From CAYOOT01 sp964405665 (GTDB lineage Bacteria; Bdellovibrionota_C; UBA2361; SZUA-149; CAZDWZ01), in the NCBI GenBank assembly GCA_964405665.1, contig CAYOOT010000036.1:1-27199 (forward strand): DNA of 27,199 bases, in the 5' to 3' direction. The position numbers and the translations under genes were made by a program. Positions 25,851 through 27,199 of the stretch are shown here, piece after piece. A model generated the notes under the pieces. That model saw nothing but the letters and a program-made list of their open reading frames with translations, did not search any database and had not been told where the DNA came from. Each line of letters opens with the position of its first letter. Position 1 is the first letter of the stretch.

Positions 25851-27199
25851 CTCTATCGATAATTTCTGCTTTTGTTCTAAGCCGATTATTCCGATGACTT
25901 TCAAAACTTGGGTATTCATTATCAGCTAGTTCCCCAATACCAACTTCGGATCTTTCCAAATCAAAGAGTGATACAAGATCCGATTCCGAATCTATTTTGG
26001 ATTCGAACAGTTCTTGTTTAATTTTATCGAGAATAAGAACAAAAGGATCATCTAACCCCAGATAATAAATTTTTGTTTCTATCGCCCGATAATAACTTTC
26101 TTTTTCTCCGGATAAGTATGCTTTGATCAAAGTTTTAACAAAACGTCTTAATCTTGTGTGATCAAATTCTTTCCCTTCTTCCAGAAAATTATTGCATTCA
26201 ACTAAAAAAGCTTTATCCTTAACTGTAAACCTAAGTCGCTTTTTCTCTTCAAGGGTAGATCTTCTCTGTCTATTTTCTGGTATTTCTTTTAAAAAATTTT
26301 TTGCTAAGCGCTCTTCTTTTCTTCCTCCGGCAGTTGGATCTAGCAATTGAGTATCATCATCATCATTTCTCTCATTATAGTCATGAGTCGAGTCATCTAG
26401 CCCTTTTGAATCTGTATTCTCAGTCCATTCTTCATCTAAATCTTCAATGACTTCAGATGGAATAGCCAAGGAAAGACCATCTACTTCGGTTGTCCCCAAT
26501 TTAATTTTTTGTTTTGCAAAGTACTGGGCAGCTTCCTCTTGTGAGTTTTTTCTTTGTTTTTCATCAAATGGGAACAATGAATCAATAATATTAGCCCTTA
26601 TGATAAAAGGATTACGCCTAGTTTGTCCGGCAATCAGGACCATCTTCAATTGACAAACATAGGCATCATAGGCTGCTAGAAGTATAGTTTTTCTTTTATT
26701 TAGATGTTGATCTTCTATTCTATATATTTTTAAAATAGTCTCTAAAGCTTGTATATGAATTTGATCATTTTTAGAATCTTTGATTCCACTGACATCTCTT
26801 ACAAAAACCTGTTTGCTCGTTGAATCTTGCCAAAAATATTTATCAGCTTGATGTGATATCGCATTTAATCTTCCGATAATAATATCTTCCAAATCTCTTC
26901 CTCTACTTTCAAATAGCTTCAATCTTCTTGATATTTTTATTGCCAATAGATAATTATGTCCTGCTAGCATTTCATTTTTTAATACTGCGCTAAGTTTTGC
27001 AGAATCATTTCCTAATAATTTGATAAGAGTTTTAGCTTTAATTTTTTTCTCTTGTAAACAATTTGCAAGCACAGTCAAATCAGGATTGTCTTGATTCAAT
27101 TCTTGTTTCATCCTCAGCGCCACTGTTTGTTCTACAGACGGAAAAGGCAAACCCTCTCCCTCAGATCTTTTATTACTCGCAGCAGCAATCACTTCATTT
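25796..27199 (-). CDS. Giant 2, N-terminal part (incomplete at the window edge)
   Basis: The frame is open from the right edge of the window to the gap. A GTG at 27190-27192 could be a start, but the frame stays open for the remaining bases upstream (Asn, Glu), so the true start may lie outside. From that GTG, 452 codons precede the shared LNFALFG peptide, giving at least 2154 residues when joined to the C-terminal part. The visible region is mostly helical and charged, with no recognised domain. An acidic, probably disordered linker rich in Asp and Asn lies at about residues 250-285. The helical style recalls giant 1. No signal peptide is apparent from the GTG. Confidence 0.8.

Overview
The window reads as part of an AT-rich chromosome (metagenome-style scaffold) of an uncultivated bacterium. 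Nearly every gene is on the minus strand. The housekeeping genes follow an order familiar from Deltaproteobacteria and some candidate phyla: rpmF-plsX-fabG-(small ORF)-acpP, then glyA-nrdR-ribD-ribE-ribBA-(toxin-antitoxin)-ribH-nusB. Giant multidomain proteins beside such a core suggest a lineage like Omnitrophota or a delta-type group, but the sequence alone does not settle this.

Layout in plus coordinates. 1-95: a REPIN-like element of two inverted palindromes. 97-10278: one uninterrupted minus-strand gene of 3393 codons (giant 1), an alpha-helical-repeat protein with an HExxH motif near residue 547. 10415-10448: a shrunken copy of the 1-95 element. 10452-11458: nusB and ribH. 11587-12184: an intact RelE/HigB-type toxin with an XRE antitoxin, wedged into the riboflavin cluster. 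12341-15642: ribBA, ribE, ribD and nrdR, tightly packed. 15652-16902: glyA. 16937-16969: a terminator. 16995-19787: acpP, a 60-codon ORF, fabG, plsX and rpmF. 20018-20545: on the plus strand, a second hig locus with promoter/operator, a wrecked higB and an intact higA. 20573-27199: a second giant gene (giant 2), cut by a 100-N gap that is almost certainly a scaffolding artefact, because the same 55 bases lie on both sides.

Giant 2, read across the gap, is at least 2154 residues. It carries an N-terminal helical region, an HExxH module, a protein-kinase-like fold, a PDZ domain, an S41 (C-terminal-processing) protease with an intact Ser/Lys dyad, and an unassigned C-terminal domain. The HExxH module and the segment after it resemble the matching region of giant 1, so the two giants appear to share a module. 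This is the best candidate here for an undescribed system.

The riboflavin cluster encodes RibD, RibE, RibBA and RibH, but the RibD reductase half is short and degenerate, and the RibB half of RibBA lacks several residues normally considered invariant. GlyA supplies one-carbon units, NrdR regulates ribonucleotide reductase and NusB acts in antitermination. PlsX, FabG and AcpP serve phospholipid and fatty-acid synthesis; fabD, fabF and fabH, often nearby, are absent from this window. I saw no tRNA, rRNA, CRISPR array, transposase or recognisable riboswitch.
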